A stretch of DNA of 64,000 bases from JAMXLG01 sp963765935 (GTDB taxonomy: Bacteria; Vulcanimicrobiota; Vulcanimicrobiia; Vulcanimicrobiales; Vulcanimicrobiaceae). Numbering within the stretch: position 1 is the first letter of the stretch; every line of letters begins with the position of its first letter. Position numbers and translations under genes: made by a program. Below the pieces are notes generated by a model. That model had not been told where the DNA came from. It saw nothing but the letters and a program-made list of their open reading frames with translations, and did no database searches. Of this stretch, positions 1 to 7,971 are shown piece after piece. The stretch spans positions 186,001-250,000 of the forward strand of contig CAVXXX010000002.1 of NCBI GenBank assembly GCA_963765935.1. Reading direction: 5' to 3'.

Positions 1-145
1 GTCGCTCTAGAGACCACCAAGCAAACACGACGACTATTGCGGTCGCCACCGCCGAGAGCGGCGATCGCAACTCCGGCGAAATTCGCAGCGCGCGCAATTG
101 TTCGATGAGTTCGGGTGGGGCGTCGCGCAGGTAATTGAATCGCAT
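1..145 (-). CDS. PilN-like pilus assembly protein, N-terminal fragment
   Basis: Only the first 48 codons lie in the window; the gene continues beyond base 1. The ATG at 145 overlaps the pilM stop codon by one base (TAATG), so it is translationally coupled to it. The visible part begins MRFNYLRDAPPELIEQ and is followed by a hydrophobic stretch (VATAIVVVFAWW, about residues 32-43). That is a short cytoplasmic N-terminus plus one membrane span, as in PilN or GspL C-terminal-type proteins that bind PilM. The identity rests on this topology and on its place directly after pilM, not on a motif. It could also be another single-pass Pil protein. Confidence 0.6.
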   Translation of the reverse strand, partial: MRFNYLRDAPPELIEQLRALRISPELRSPLSAVATAIVVVFAWWSLER

Positions 146-1101
146 TATGCGGCTGCTCCCCAGGTCGTAAGCGCCGCAGCGAGCATCCAGTCGGGGGCCG
201 CAGAACGAATGACGTCTTCTGGATATGCGTCGGTCTGGAGTAACGGCGGCACGATGAGTTCGGTCGTTATGTTACAGACCGTCTCTAGTTCCGAAGCAAG
301 TCCGGGAAGGCGAGCTCCATTTCCGACGAGAGCGATCCGGGTGATAGGCGCGCGCGCTCGGGCTCGTTCGATAACGCCGACCAGCTCCGAAAGCAACGCG
401 CTGCGCACCGCAGTACCGGCACCGGCCGCTCCGAGGATGCGTTTGCGCCGTTCCGCGCTTGCAACATCGATCGATAGTTCGCGCGCGATCCCCCGGGTTA
501 TGTCCGCACCGCCCTTTTCCACACTGAGCGAGAAGGGCGCGCCGGCGATGTACTGATGGAGCGTCGATCGCTCGCCCCCGATATCAAGAATGGCATCGGC
601 GAATGGGATCGCTCGTTGAAGCGCAAGCGAGTCGTGATCGATTGCAATCGGCCGCAGACGCGACTGCTTTAGCAACGCGACGCGATCGCCCACAACCGAT
701 TCACTCGTTGCGCCAACCGCGAACGTACTGTCTCGCACGTTCCTCCGATGGACGCGGACGACGCTTGTACCTTCCGCCTGAACATGACCGAAACGCTGCG
801 ACTCATAACGAGCGGCTCGCAAACGCTCGTGCCAACTCATCTTTGGAAAGTGGATCATGCGAACCGTGGCATCCGGGCTGCCGATCGACGTCACGCATGT
901 GCGAACGGTTGCCCCGAGCTCCGTTATGATCTCATCGATGAGCGCGGCTACCAGCCGCGAATCAGACCGCAAGTCTTGCGTAATATCGCGCGCCGCGATG
1001 GCCTTGATTCGAACGTCCTCCGCGCACGCGGATTCCGCAAGCGCGATACGGATGCGAGACGACCCAAGATCGATGCCGAGCGGCAATGTCCGGTATTTCA
1101 C
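145..1101 (-). CDS. pilM: PilM-like actin-fold pilus assembly ATPase
   Basis: A 318-residue cytoplasmic protein of the actin/FtsA fold, expected to bind the N-terminus of PilN and link the inner-membrane platform to the pilus motor. The phosphate-1 loop GIDLGSSRIRIA lies at residues 9-20, the second phosphate motif ILDIGGERST at about 171-180, and the adenosine motif LVGNGARLPGL near 258-268. The open frame extends upstream to 1266, but the GTG at 1101 is chosen because it places the first phosphate loop at the usual distance from the N-terminus. It also overlaps the prepilin-peptidase stop as GTGA. Upstream in-frame residues are arginine-rich shadow sequence. Length is slightly short for PilM (about 350). 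Confidence 0.85.
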   Translation of the reverse strand: MKYRTLPLGIDLGSSRIRIALAESACAEDVRIKAIAARDITQDLRSDSRLVAALIDEIITELGATVRTCVTSIGSPDATVRMIHFPKMSWHERLRAARYESQRFGHVQAEGTSVVRVHRRNVRDSTFAVGATSESVVGDRVALLKQSRLRPIAIDHDSLALQRAIPFADAILDIGGERSTLHQYIAGAPFSLSVEKGGADITRGIARELSIDVASAERRKRILGAAGAGTAVRSALLSELVGVIERARARAPITRIALVGNGARLPGLASELETVCNITTELIVPPLLQTDAYPEDVIRSAAPDWMLAAALTTWGAAA

Positions 1102-1679
1102 TGGAGTAAACCCTGAGCGGGAACGGTAGCGAACGTTGCAAGCGCGATGTAAGGCGCGAACGCGATCGTTTCTCCGAACGATAGACGCCGGCGAATTAAA
1201 GCGATTCCTGCAGCTAATGCGCCGAGAACGAACGAAGCTGCCACGATCTCTCCGATCGACGAACATAATCCGGCTGCAACGAGCGTAAAAAGCTTCACGT
1301 CTCCGAGGCCAAGTCCACGGCCGCCACTTGCGGCATAGAGAATCAGACCGGCAGCGAACGTTCCGGCCGCCCAGAACACGGCCGCGTGAAGCGCACCCGT
1401 TGCGGCGGAAACCCCAAGAGTGGCAATGAGACTAGGATATGTGACGCTATTATAGACGTAGCCCGACGAGGCGTCCGTTGCCGCACATATCGCGACGCAC
1501 GCAAGAACGATGCATGCGACCAACGGAATACGCGAGCCGAAGATCGCAATGACAAAGCCCGCCGGGACTGCGAAGCCAGCCAACGTGTCGAGTCGAAACG
1601 GATCTCGTTTTAGACGCGAAGTGACATAGGCAACGATCGTGAGCGTAACGCACGAAGCGCCAAAGTACACGGTATTCAA
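1098..1679 (-). CDS. Prepilin peptidase (A24 family)
   Basis: An inner-membrane aspartyl protease that cleaves the leader of type IV prepilins. The 193 residues are almost entirely hydrophobic, with about six membrane spans. The two catalytic aspartates are visible: D69 in the ATDASSG motif and D127 in the GLGLGDVKL (GxGD) motif. The N-terminal cysteine/methylase domain of classical PilD is absent, so this is the short, protease-only type. The start is a TTG at 1679, six bases after the TPR gene stop; a GTG a few codons in is possible. Its presence with a prepilin in the same operon suggests it processes the pilin encoded at 2864-3313. Confidence 0.9.
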   Translation of the reverse strand: MNTVYFGASCVTLTIVAYVTSRLKRDPFRLDTLAGFAVPAGFVIAIFGSRIPLVACIVLACVAICAATDASSGYVYNSVTYPSLIATLGVSAATGALHAAVFWAAGTFAAGLILYAASGGRGLGLGDVKLFTLVAAGLCSSIGEIVAASFVLGALAAGIALIRRRLSFGETIAFAPYIALATFATVPAQGLLQ

Positions 1680-1685
1680 CTGAAA

Positions 1686-2210
1686 CTATATCCTGGCGAG
1701 CTCGCGCTGCGCCGGCAGAAATAAGGGATCCACGGCGACCGCCTTTTGCAGCAGTTGTCGAGCCGCGCCCGGTTGGCGCAGCGTGTGCTCGTCGAGCGCG
1801 GCAAACATAAACGCGCGCGCGTCTCTTCCTGCTTCCCCGGCCCGGCGAAAATCTGCGATCGCCGGCAGAAGCAAGCCTTGGTGTTGAAAACATAGGGCGC
1901 GGTCCATCATCACGGCCGCATCGGCCGGCACTTCCGCGAGATAGCGGCTCGCAACCACAACGCAGCTTCGAAGCACGTCGCGATCGCTCGTCATCGCGGC
2001 ATTGAAGGCATACCGGTCGACTGCAACGCCATTGCGTGGATCGAAGAACAATGCTTTTATGTACGCCGTACGCGCCGCATCTTGTCGTCCCCAGTACGCG
2101 AGACCGTCTCCGCGCGTCACCAATGCCGATGATATTTGCGCTCGCAGTAGGCTGCCTGCAACCGTTATAGCGAGCAGCGCACACGTTACTCTTCGGGAAA
2201 GGTTACCCAT
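1686..2210 (-). CDS. Exported TPR-like protein
   Basis: A 174-residue protein with an N-terminal signal-like segment (TCALLAITVAGSLL, residues 9-22). It is followed by helical repeats typical of tetratricopeptides: a unit around 31-60 with YIKALFFDP, and another around 145-172 with LLQKAVAVDPLFLPAQREL. The start ATG at 2210 overlaps the stop of the preceding ccdA-like gene by one base (TGATG); longer readings upstream are shadow sequence of that gene. TPR proteins such as PilF/PilW assist pilus biogenesis in other bacteria, so a scaffold or pilotin-like role is possible. That role is inferred from context only. Confidence 0.75.
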   Translation of the reverse strand: MGNLSRRVTCALLAITVAGSLLRAQISSALVTRGDGLAYWGRQDAARTAYIKALFFDPRNGVAVDRYAFNAAMTSDRDVLRSCVVVASRYLAEVPADAAVMMDRALCFQHQGLLLPAIADFRRAGEAGRDARAFMFAALDEHTLRQPGAARQLLQKAVAVDPLFLPAQRELARI

Positions 2211-2857
2211 CAAGCGAGAACCGCGTAATAACATCCAAGCGCGATTGTTACTGCAGCAGCCACGGTCGCGACCGCCCCTCCATGGTTCGACAAGAGACTT
2301 TTCAGCAGGCCCGCGGCTCCAAAGAGCACCAGTACCGGTGCAATGTGGCCGACCGTGAAGGCGACAACCAGTCCCGCAACCGTTGATATTCCGGATGTGG
2401 TAGCCGAGAGGGCTCCAAGGCCAAGCAGAATCGGCGTGCAGCACGGTGATACGGTGCTGGAGGTTGCCGCGCCGAGTAGAAACGCCGCGCCGAACGACGG
2501 CACGTGACGGGGCTGCGCCGAGCTCCCGTGATCGTGATCGCGCACGAGCTGGACGATTCCGCCGACGATGAGCGCTAGTGCGAGAAGATAGTAGATTACC
2601 GATGTTGCTTGCGCAAGACGTATTACGACCGAGCCAACCGTTGCTACCGCCATATACACGGTGAGTGTCCCGGCGACAAATGCCAAGAGTCGTCCCAAGC
2701 GCGCGCGATCGCCCGAGCTCGCAATAGCGGCAACGGCGGCGTATCTTGGTGCAACGCAGGGACCGATACTCGTTGCAACACCCGCTCCAAGCGCGAGCAC
2801 GTACGATGTAACGTTGGCCAGTTGCGCATGCGCTAGCGCGATATCGACGAGGTCCAT
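2210..2857 (-). CDS. CcdA/DsbD-like membrane thiol-disulfide transporter
   Basis: A 215-residue integral membrane protein with about six spans, matching the CcdA family that carries reducing equivalents across the membrane. Family cysteines are present: C34 in the SIGPCVAPRY motif of the first span, and C139-C140 in SPCCTPILLGLG of the fourth. A His-rich loop (RDHDHGSS, about 106-113) separates the two halves. It sits between the prepilin and TPR genes, overlapping the latter. A plausible job is redox control of disulfides in pilins or other exported proteins; the prepilin here has two cysteines in its mature part. A role in cytochrome c maturation is the alternative. Confidence 0.85.
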   Translation of the reverse strand: MDLVDIALAHAQLANVTSYVLALGAGVATSIGPCVAPRYAAVAAIASSGDRARLGRLLAFVAGTLTVYMAVATVGSVVIRLAQATSVIYYLLALALIVGGIVQLVRDHDHGSSAQPRHVPSFGAAFLLGAATSSTVSPCCTPILLGLGALSATTSGISTVAGLVVAFTVGHIAPVLVLFGAAGLLKSLLSNHGGAVATVAAAVTIALGCYYAVLA

Positions 2858-2863
2858 TCTTTT

Positions 2864-3313
2864 TTACTGCGCCGCAAAGCCATTGGCGGACGTGTACTGA
2901 ATGCTCGTCTTCGAACTCGAGCCGCCTATTGCGGAAAGCGTAGCCGGATCGTGACTGCCAGGACAAGTGATCGTGTACGAAGCGGTACCGGAACCGGGAT
3001 TTGCTACCTGGTATGTATAGTTACCGGTCGGCGCGACCGGATCGATCGGCGTTTGGCGTAAATACGGTCCAATGTTGGGCTCGGTGTTCGTAACGTTTGT
3101 GGCCGCCGTCACATCCGGATACTGCTGATGATCTGTCTGATAGAGTTCCAAAGCCGTCGCAATTTCTTTGAGGTTAGCTTCGCAAGCTGCCGTCTGCGCT
3201 TGCGCTCTAGCTCTCATGAAATTCGGAACGAGGATCGCCACCAGAATCGCGATGATCGCAACGACGATCATCATCTCGATCAGGGTAAATCCTCGCTCGC
3301 TGTCTCGCTCCAT
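2864..3313 (-). CDS. Type IV prepilin (major pilin or pseudopilin)
   Basis: A 149-residue class III signal protein. The leader MERDSERG ends in glycine and is followed by FTLIEMMIVVAIIAILVAIL, with the conserved Glu at mature position 5 and the hydrophobic alpha-1 helix. This is the classic substrate of the A24 peptidase encoded downstream. After the helix comes the RARAQAQTAACEANLKEIATALELY region, shared by type IVa pilins and type II pseudopilins (GspG-like), then a small soluble domain. Two cysteines, one just after alpha-1 and one in the TITCPGS segment, could form a disulfide. Only one pilin is present in this operon. Whether it is the major pilin or a GspG-type pseudopilin cannot be told here. 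Confidence 0.9.
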   Translation of the reverse strand: MERDSERGFTLIEMMIVVAIIAILVAILVPNFMRARAQAQTAACEANLKEIATALELYQTDHQQYPDVTAATNVTNTEPNIGPYLRQTPIDPVAPTGNYTYQVANPGSGTASYTITCPGSHDPATLSAIGGSSSKTSIQYTSANGFAAQ

Positions 3314-3359
3314 ATCGCTCCATCCCGAAAACTTCAGTCACTCAGATCGAGTGCCCGAA

Positions 3360-4034
3360 TTATGCGGAAATGGGACGCGCAAATGCAGAAAGCTTCTTCA
3401 ACGCTTCTCGATGCAGTCTCGCAATATGGCGGCGCGAATACCCTAGACGTTGCGCAATTTCTTGAACCGGAGTGTCGTGTTCGTAGATCTCGATCAAGAT
3501 CTCTCGCTCGGTCGCTGAAAGCACGTCCATTCCGTTGTCGATCATCAGTCGATCAAGTTGGCGATCTATGGTATACGAGAGAACCTGATGCTCGTAGGGA
3601 TGCAGCGCTTCCATCGATATCACTGCGCGAGCCTGGCGATAGCGTTGAACTTCATACTCTTCGTCCGCCGTCAAACCAAGCATCGCTGAGATCTCGCATG
3701 GCTTCGGTTCCCGCGCGAGTATGCCCCAAAGCTCGCGCTCCGCTGACGCCCAGCGACGTTCGAGATCACGAATCTTCCGCGGCGCTCGCAACAATCGTTC
3801 GGAGTCTCTGACGTAATGCATCAGCTCGCCAAGTATCAGGACCCAAGCGTATGCTTCAAACGGCGTGCCTTGTTGTTCGTCGTAGCGATCGGCCGCTTTG
3901 ATTAGCCCGATCGCTGCGATCTGTTCGAGGTCCGCGCGTTCGACGCCGTCGCGAAAGAACTTTCGAGCAGCACGCGCGCAGAGATAGTGATGTCCTTCAA
4001 TAATGGCTTCCCGGCTCGCCTTGACCGCGATCAC
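3360..4034 (-). CDS. Sigma-70 family RNA polymerase sigma factor
   Basis: A 224-residue protein with sigma region 2 at roughly residues 10-85 (DLEQIAAIGLIKAADRYDEQQG, then FEAYAWVLILGELMHYVRD), region 3 at about 85-150 and region 4 at about 160-220. Region 4 has a helix-turn-helix, PVQEIAQRLGYSRRHIARLHREAL. The three-domain layout resembles the FliA/SigB/SigF group rather than ECF factors. The GTG at 4034 overlaps the pilC stop as GTGA, so it is co-translated with pilus genes. No anti-sigma gene adjoins it, but two SpoIIE-HATPase proteins lie 7-11 kb away. Its promoter targets are unknown. Confidence 0.9.
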   Translation of the reverse strand: MIAVKASREAIIEGHHYLCARAARKFFRDGVERADLEQIAAIGLIKAADRYDEQQGTPFEAYAWVLILGELMHYVRDSERLLRAPRKIRDLERRWASAERELWGILAREPKPCEISAMLGLTADEEYEVQRYRQARAVISMEALHPYEHQVLSYTIDRQLDRLMIDNGMDVLSATEREILIEIYEHDTPVQEIAQRLGYSRRHIARLHREALKKLSAFARPISA

Positions 4035-5251
4035 TTTATGCTCCCTATTATGGAATAGAGTGGAATGAGAACAGAAGCGACAATCGTTCCGACGACTGTG
4101 CCCAGAACTATGATGAGAACGGGCTCTATGATGCTCCCCAAAGCTGCAATCGCGCTCTCGACGTCCACCTCGAAGTATTCCGCAACCCGAAGCAGCATTG
4201 CATCAAGGGTCCCTGTCTCCTCACCGACGCGAACGAGTTGAAGAAAGATGGGATCGAACAGACGGCTGTTTTCCAGCGGGACCGTCATCGCATGGCCGTC
4301 GCGCAATTCGTCTGCGACGTTCTGCATCGCGCGTGCATATAAAACGCTCCCGACGACCTCTTCGCACGAAGATAACGCGCTTAGAATCGGTACTCCGGAC
4401 CGCAATAGCGTTCCAAGTGTTCGCGCTATGCGCGCGACAATTGCTTTACGGATCAGTGCACCGGCGAGCGGAAGACGCAGCATGACTCGATCCAGTTGTG
4501 CAGCCAGTTGCGGTCGCGTCCAAGCGACGCGCAACCCGAAGGCGCCCGCGCCCACAACCGCCAGGACCAGCGCATCGTTTATCGGAGATGACATGGCGGA
4601 ACCTACTGCAATCAGAATCTTGGTGGAGAGCGGTACCTTGACGTGCATTTGGGCGAAGAGTCCCGCGAAAGCGGGCACGATATTGGCAACGAGGAACAGC
4701 ACGAGCGCAATAGCAGCGCATGTAACTACTGCCGGATAAGCAAGAGCCGCAGAAAGGCGCTTTTGCATCGCGCGATCGAGTTCGAGCATCGTCGCGAGGC
4801 GCTCTAAGACCTGGTCCAGGACACCGCCCAATTCACCGGCTTTAATCATGGCGACAAACAATTGCGAGAACTCGCGCGGACGACGCGATAATGCAAATGA
4901 CAGCGACGTCCCGGTGTCAATGTCGCTCGCAACCGAGCGCAGCGCTTCCGCTAGACGAGCGTCGGCGCATTGCTCGATCGTCACGTCGAGCGCACGACGA
5001 AGCGGAACTCCCGCTCGGACCAACGTCGCGAGCGATCGGAAAAACGTAAGACGAGCGCTCGCACGTACCGGAAGGAGCGCGAAGAGTCCCGTCACGTTTC
5101 CCTTGACGCTGACGCTTCGCTGAAGAGACGTAACGAAGAGTGAACGCATGCGTAAGTGCGACAACGCATGCTCCTGGGATTCGGCCTGCATCGAACCCGC
5201 AACGAACCGGCCGTCGGTGCTTCGCGCCGTGTAGGAGAACAGAACCGCCAC
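4031..5251 (-). CDS. pilC: PilC/GspF inner-membrane platform protein
   Basis: The polytopic platform protein of type IV pilus or type II secretion systems, contacting the PilB/PilT motors. About 406 residues contain the duplicated GspF domain: the first around 75-200 (FFRSLATLVRAGVPLRRALD, GELGGVLDQVLERLATMLE) and the second around 275-400 (RTLGTLLRSGVPILSAL, GEETGTLDAMLLRVAEYFE). Three long membrane spans follow the family pattern. The GTG at 5251, one base past the pilT stop, gives the usual N-terminus (VAVLFSYTARSTDG). A GTG at 5263 that overlaps pilT is the alternative. The upstream reading to 5320 is shadow. Confidence 0.92.
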   Translation of the reverse strand: MAVLFSYTARSTDGRFVAGSMQAESQEHALSHLRMRSLFVTSLQRSVSVKGNVTGLFALLPVRASARLTFFRSLATLVRAGVPLRRALDVTIEQCADARLAEALRSVASDIDTGTSLSFALSRRPREFSQLFVAMIKAGELGGVLDQVLERLATMLELDRAMQKRLSAALAYPAVVTCAAIALVLFLVANIVPAFAGLFAQMHVKVPLSTKILIAVGSAMSSPINDALVLAVVGAGAFGLRVAWTRPQLAAQLDRVMLRLPLAGALIRKAIVARIARTLGTLLRSGVPILSALSSCEEVVGSVLYARAMQNVADELRDGHAMTVPLENSRLFDPIFLQLVRVGEETGTLDAMLLRVAEYFEVDVESAIAALGSIIEPVLIIVLGTVVGTIVASVLIPLYSIIGSIK

Positions 5252-5252
5252 T

Positions 5253-6335
5253 TTAGAGAGCACCTGCCGGCGCTTCGCGCAATTCGCCGTGCCGCTCGGA
5301 CACGGCAGAGGCGGCTGCACGATCGATGATGCGCTGGGACAGCAGGTCGCTCAAGTGATGTTCAAGCGTTTGCATTCCCGATTCCCGGCCGGTGAGCATC
5401 AAGTTACGAAGCTGATGCGTTCTCGCTTCCCTGATAGTCGTTCGCACCGCGTCGGTCGCGACGAGTACTTCCGCCGCGAGGCGCCGACCGGTGCCCGACG
5501 CCCGTGGGAGTAGCCGCTGGCACACCACGGCAACGAGCGCCCCAGCGAGCTGCGCTCGTATCTGCATTTGCTCGTTACCGGAAAATGCGTCGACAATGCG
5601 GTCCACCGTTTGAACTGCATCACCCGTATGCAGCGTTGCTAAGACGAGGTGGCCCGTTTCAGCAACCGTCATCGCGGAACGTATTGTCGCTGTGTCTCGC
5701 ATCTCACCGATCATCACCACGTCGGGATCGGAGCGCAGTGCGCCAACGACCGCATCGGCGAAGCTTGGCACGTCGCGACCAACTTCACGTTGCACGATTA
5801 CCGACCTATCGCTCGTGTGACGATATTCGATCGGATCCTCGATTGTGATGACACGTCGTGCCTGCTTGCGATTGATTTCCGCGATCAACGCCGCCATCGA
5901 CGTGGACTTACCGCTCCCGGTTGGTCCGGCGAACAGAATGAGGCCGCGGAGTTTCCGTGCGCATTCTGAGACGGATAAGGGTAGATGCAGCGACTCCAAC
6001 GGCGGGATGGTCCGCGGCAGTAACCGGATCGACAGTGCAACCGCGCCGCGTGCACGAAAGGCGTGCACGCGGATTACTGCTCTTTCGAATCCGCTCCACG
6101 TAGACGTCGCATCGCCTCGCTCGTTAAGTCTCGCTAGCGTGGCTTCATCAAGCAGCCGCTGCGCGATGTGAAGCGTTTCTTCCGCGGTTACCAGCGGGCC
6201 ATCGACGTACTGGAGAGTCCCGTCCACGCGGACCGATGCACAAACGCCAGGTATAAGATGGATGTCCGATGCGCTGCGCATCTGCGCGACGTATAGAAGA
6301 TCGTTGAAACGGACGTCGGAGAAGCTATCACTCAT
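5253..6335 (-). CDS. pilT: PilT retraction ATPase
   Basis: A 360-residue hexameric secretion ATPase of the PilT branch, expected to power pilus retraction and twitching. It has the N-terminal PAS-like domain (1-100), Walker A GPTGSGKS at 137-144, the Asp box around ITIEDPIEYRH, Walker B (DVVMIGEMRD) and the His box (TGHLVLATLHTGDA). The PilT-typical AIRNLI segment is weakly reflected in THQLRNLMLTGRESGMQTLE. The start ATG overlaps the pilB/gspE stop as ATGA. Having both an extension-type and a retraction-type motor favours a type IVa pilus over a pure type II secretion system. Confidence 0.92.
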   Translation of the reverse strand: MSDSFSDVRFNDLLYVAQMRSASDIHLIPGVCASVRVDGTLQYVDGPLVTAEETLHIAQRLLDEATLARLNERGDATSTWSGFERAVIRVHAFRARGAVALSIRLLPRTIPPLESLHLPLSVSECARKLRGLILFAGPTGSGKSTSMAALIAEINRKQARRVITIEDPIEYRHTSDRSVIVQREVGRDVPSFADAVVGALRSDPDVVMIGEMRDTATIRSAMTVAETGHLVLATLHTGDAVQTVDRIVDAFSGNEQMQIRAQLAGALVAVVCQRLLPRASGTGRRLAAEVLVATDAVRTTIREARTHQLRNLMLTGRESGMQTLEHHLSDLLSQRIIDRAAASAVSERHGELREAPAGAL

Positions 6336-7801
6336 GCTTGAGTCTCAAACGTAAGAACGCGCTGTACTTCCTCGATGCTTGTATCGCCGGATACGATCCG
6401 CATCGCTGCGTCGGCGAGCATCGTGCGATATCCCGTCGCATGAGCTAATTCACTGATTGCGACGGACGACGACCGGGAGGCAATCGCATATCGTATTTCC
6501 GGCGTAATCGGGAGAAATTCGAAAATTGCGATGCGTCCGCGGTAACCCTTGCCGTCGCACTCACGACATCCGCGAGACGTGAACCCACTCGTGCCCGGAG
6601 TAACGCCGAGCATTTTGGCATCGATTTCGCTCATTCGAACGCGTTCGCGGCATACCGGGCAGAGACGGCGCACGAGACGCTGCGCGACGACGGCCGACAG
6701 TCCTGCAGCGATCGCGTGCGGTTGCGCGCCTAATTCAATCAGACGCTCGATGGCTCTCGGCGCGTCGCTGGCATGAAGCGTCGTCATGACAAGTTGTCCC
6801 GATAAGGCGGCCGATAACGCCACCTTGGCTGTTTCACCGTCGCGCATCTCGCCGATCATCAGCACGTTGGGGTCCTGACGCAAGAACGAACGCAGCGCCG
6901 TCCCGAACGTTACTCCGGCGCGCTCATTGACTTGCACTTGTGCGACACCCGGAATTCGGACTTCGACCGGATCTTCCACCGTGCAAAGATGTTGCGCGGT
7001 AACGTTACGCTCGGCAAGACATGCATAGAGCGTCGTCGTTTTGCCGCTACCGGTCGGGCCACACACCACGATGAAGCCGTAGGGCGAGTGTACAAAGCTT
7101 CGGTAGCGCGCAAGCATCGCCGCCGACATGCCAAGTTGTTCCAACGTCGGGATACGGGCGTGCAAATCGAGCAACCGAACAACAAGCTTCTCGCCCGATA
7201 TCGTCGGCATAGATGACACTCGCGCGTCGATGGAACGACCTCCGGCATCGATCGTATAACGACCATCTTGAGGCGTACGACGATCGGCAATATCCATCGC
7301 CGCGAGCAGCTTTATACGAGAAACGACGTGCGCGTAGAGCTCAGTCGAGAGGCTTCTCGATTCGACGAGGATACCATCGACTCGGTACCGTACTCGGCCG
7401 CCGGAAAAGGTTGGCTCAACGTGAATGTCGGATGCACCGGCGCCTACTGCGCTTTCGTGCATTTCATCGACCGCCCGAATCGCGGGCGCCGCCTCGGCGA
7501 GATCGTCTACCGGCGCTCCAACGGCATATGCGCTTGCGATGCGCGCGCGAAGCACGTCGACGGATGCTTCTCGCGCCAGCACGTGCATTCCGGACACGTA
7601 GCGAACGCGATCCAGGACCTCATCGTCTGCTGCATCGGGGACGAGCACGTGGAGCTCGTTGCCCTCGGCGCGGTACGCGAGCACGTTGTACCGTTGCGCT
7701 AATGCAAACGGAACGTGAGCCAGCGCTTCCCGGGAAATACCAACAAAGGCGTCGTCCATAGGCGACGGACGACCAATAATCTGAGTAGCCAAACGCCCCA
7801 C
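6332..7801 (-). CDS. pilB: PilB/GspE assembly ATPase
   Basis: A 489-residue assembly motor and the first gene of the pilus operon. The N-terminal MshE/GspE-N-like domain spans about 1-95. Walker A GPTGSGKT is at 248-255, Walker B is DPNVLMIGEMRDGETAK, and the arginine-finger region lies around 190-215. A zinc-binding tetracysteine (CPVC ... CREC, about residues 384-415) is the hallmark of GspE/PilB and absent from PilT. The start is a GTG at 7801 with no strong ribosome site; Met15 is an alternative start. The roughly 170-base upstream gap should hold the operon promoter; a possible TTGTCA/TAGAAC pair was noticed but its 15-base spacing is poor. Confidence 0.9.
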   Translation of the reverse strand: MGRLATQIIGRPSPMDDAFVGISREALAHVPFALAQRYNVLAYRAEGNELHVLVPDAADDEVLDRVRYVSGMHVLAREASVDVLRARIASAYAVGAPVDDLAEAAPAIRAVDEMHESAVGAGASDIHVEPTFSGGRVRYRVDGILVESRSLSTELYAHVVSRIKLLAAMDIADRRTPQDGRYTIDAGGRSIDARVSSMPTISGEKLVVRLLDLHARIPTLEQLGMSAAMLARYRSFVHSPYGFIVVCGPTGSGKTTTLYACLAERNVTAQHLCTVEDPVEVRIPGVAQVQVNERAGVTFGTALRSFLRQDPNVLMIGEMRDGETAKVALSAALSGQLVMTTLHASDAPRAIERLIELGAQPHAIAAGLSAVVAQRLVRRLCPVCRERVRMSEIDAKMLGVTPGTSGFTSRGCRECDGKGYRGRIAIFEFLPITPEIRYAIASRSSSVAISELAHATGYRTMLADAAMRIVSGDTSIEEVQRVLTFETQA

Positions 7802-7895
7802 CCGTAGTCGTTAGGTTTCAGACAAGCGTTCTAGTGGATGCTTGCTTGTGACAAGTTAAACCATAAATCGCAATCTCTTGGCAATAAACCCGACA

Positions 7896-7925
7896 CAAAA
7901 GACGCCTTAATGTCCAGGCGCCCTT
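7896..7925 (-). terminator. Rho-independent terminator of the ftsA-ftsZ-thyX operon
   Basis: On the minus strand AAGGGCGCCT (7925-7916) pairs with AGGCGTCTTT (7907-7898), giving a ten-pair stem with G-U pairs and an eight-base loop. It runs straight into four T residues. It lies about 50 bases beyond the thyX stop, before the pilus operon. A second hairpin with arms of about nine pairs (7947-7970) lies immediately after the thyX stop and lacks a T tract. Confidence 0.75.
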
Positions 7926-7971
7926 CATTTTGGGAACTCAGCGGGCGGAATAGTCCTAAAGGACTATTTCC

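Noticed and set aside
603..1129. Plus-strand frames opposite pilM
   Set aside because: Antisense to the clear actin-fold motifs of pilM, with no start signals.
1686..2966. 426-residue reading of the TPR gene frame
   Set aside because: The first 250 residues are shadow of the ccdA-like gene; the true start is the coupled ATG at 2210.
7802..7971. Cyclic di-GMP riboswitch upstream of the pilus operon
   Set aside because: The characteristic GEMM core motifs are missing; the structured part is better explained as the terminator of the division operon.
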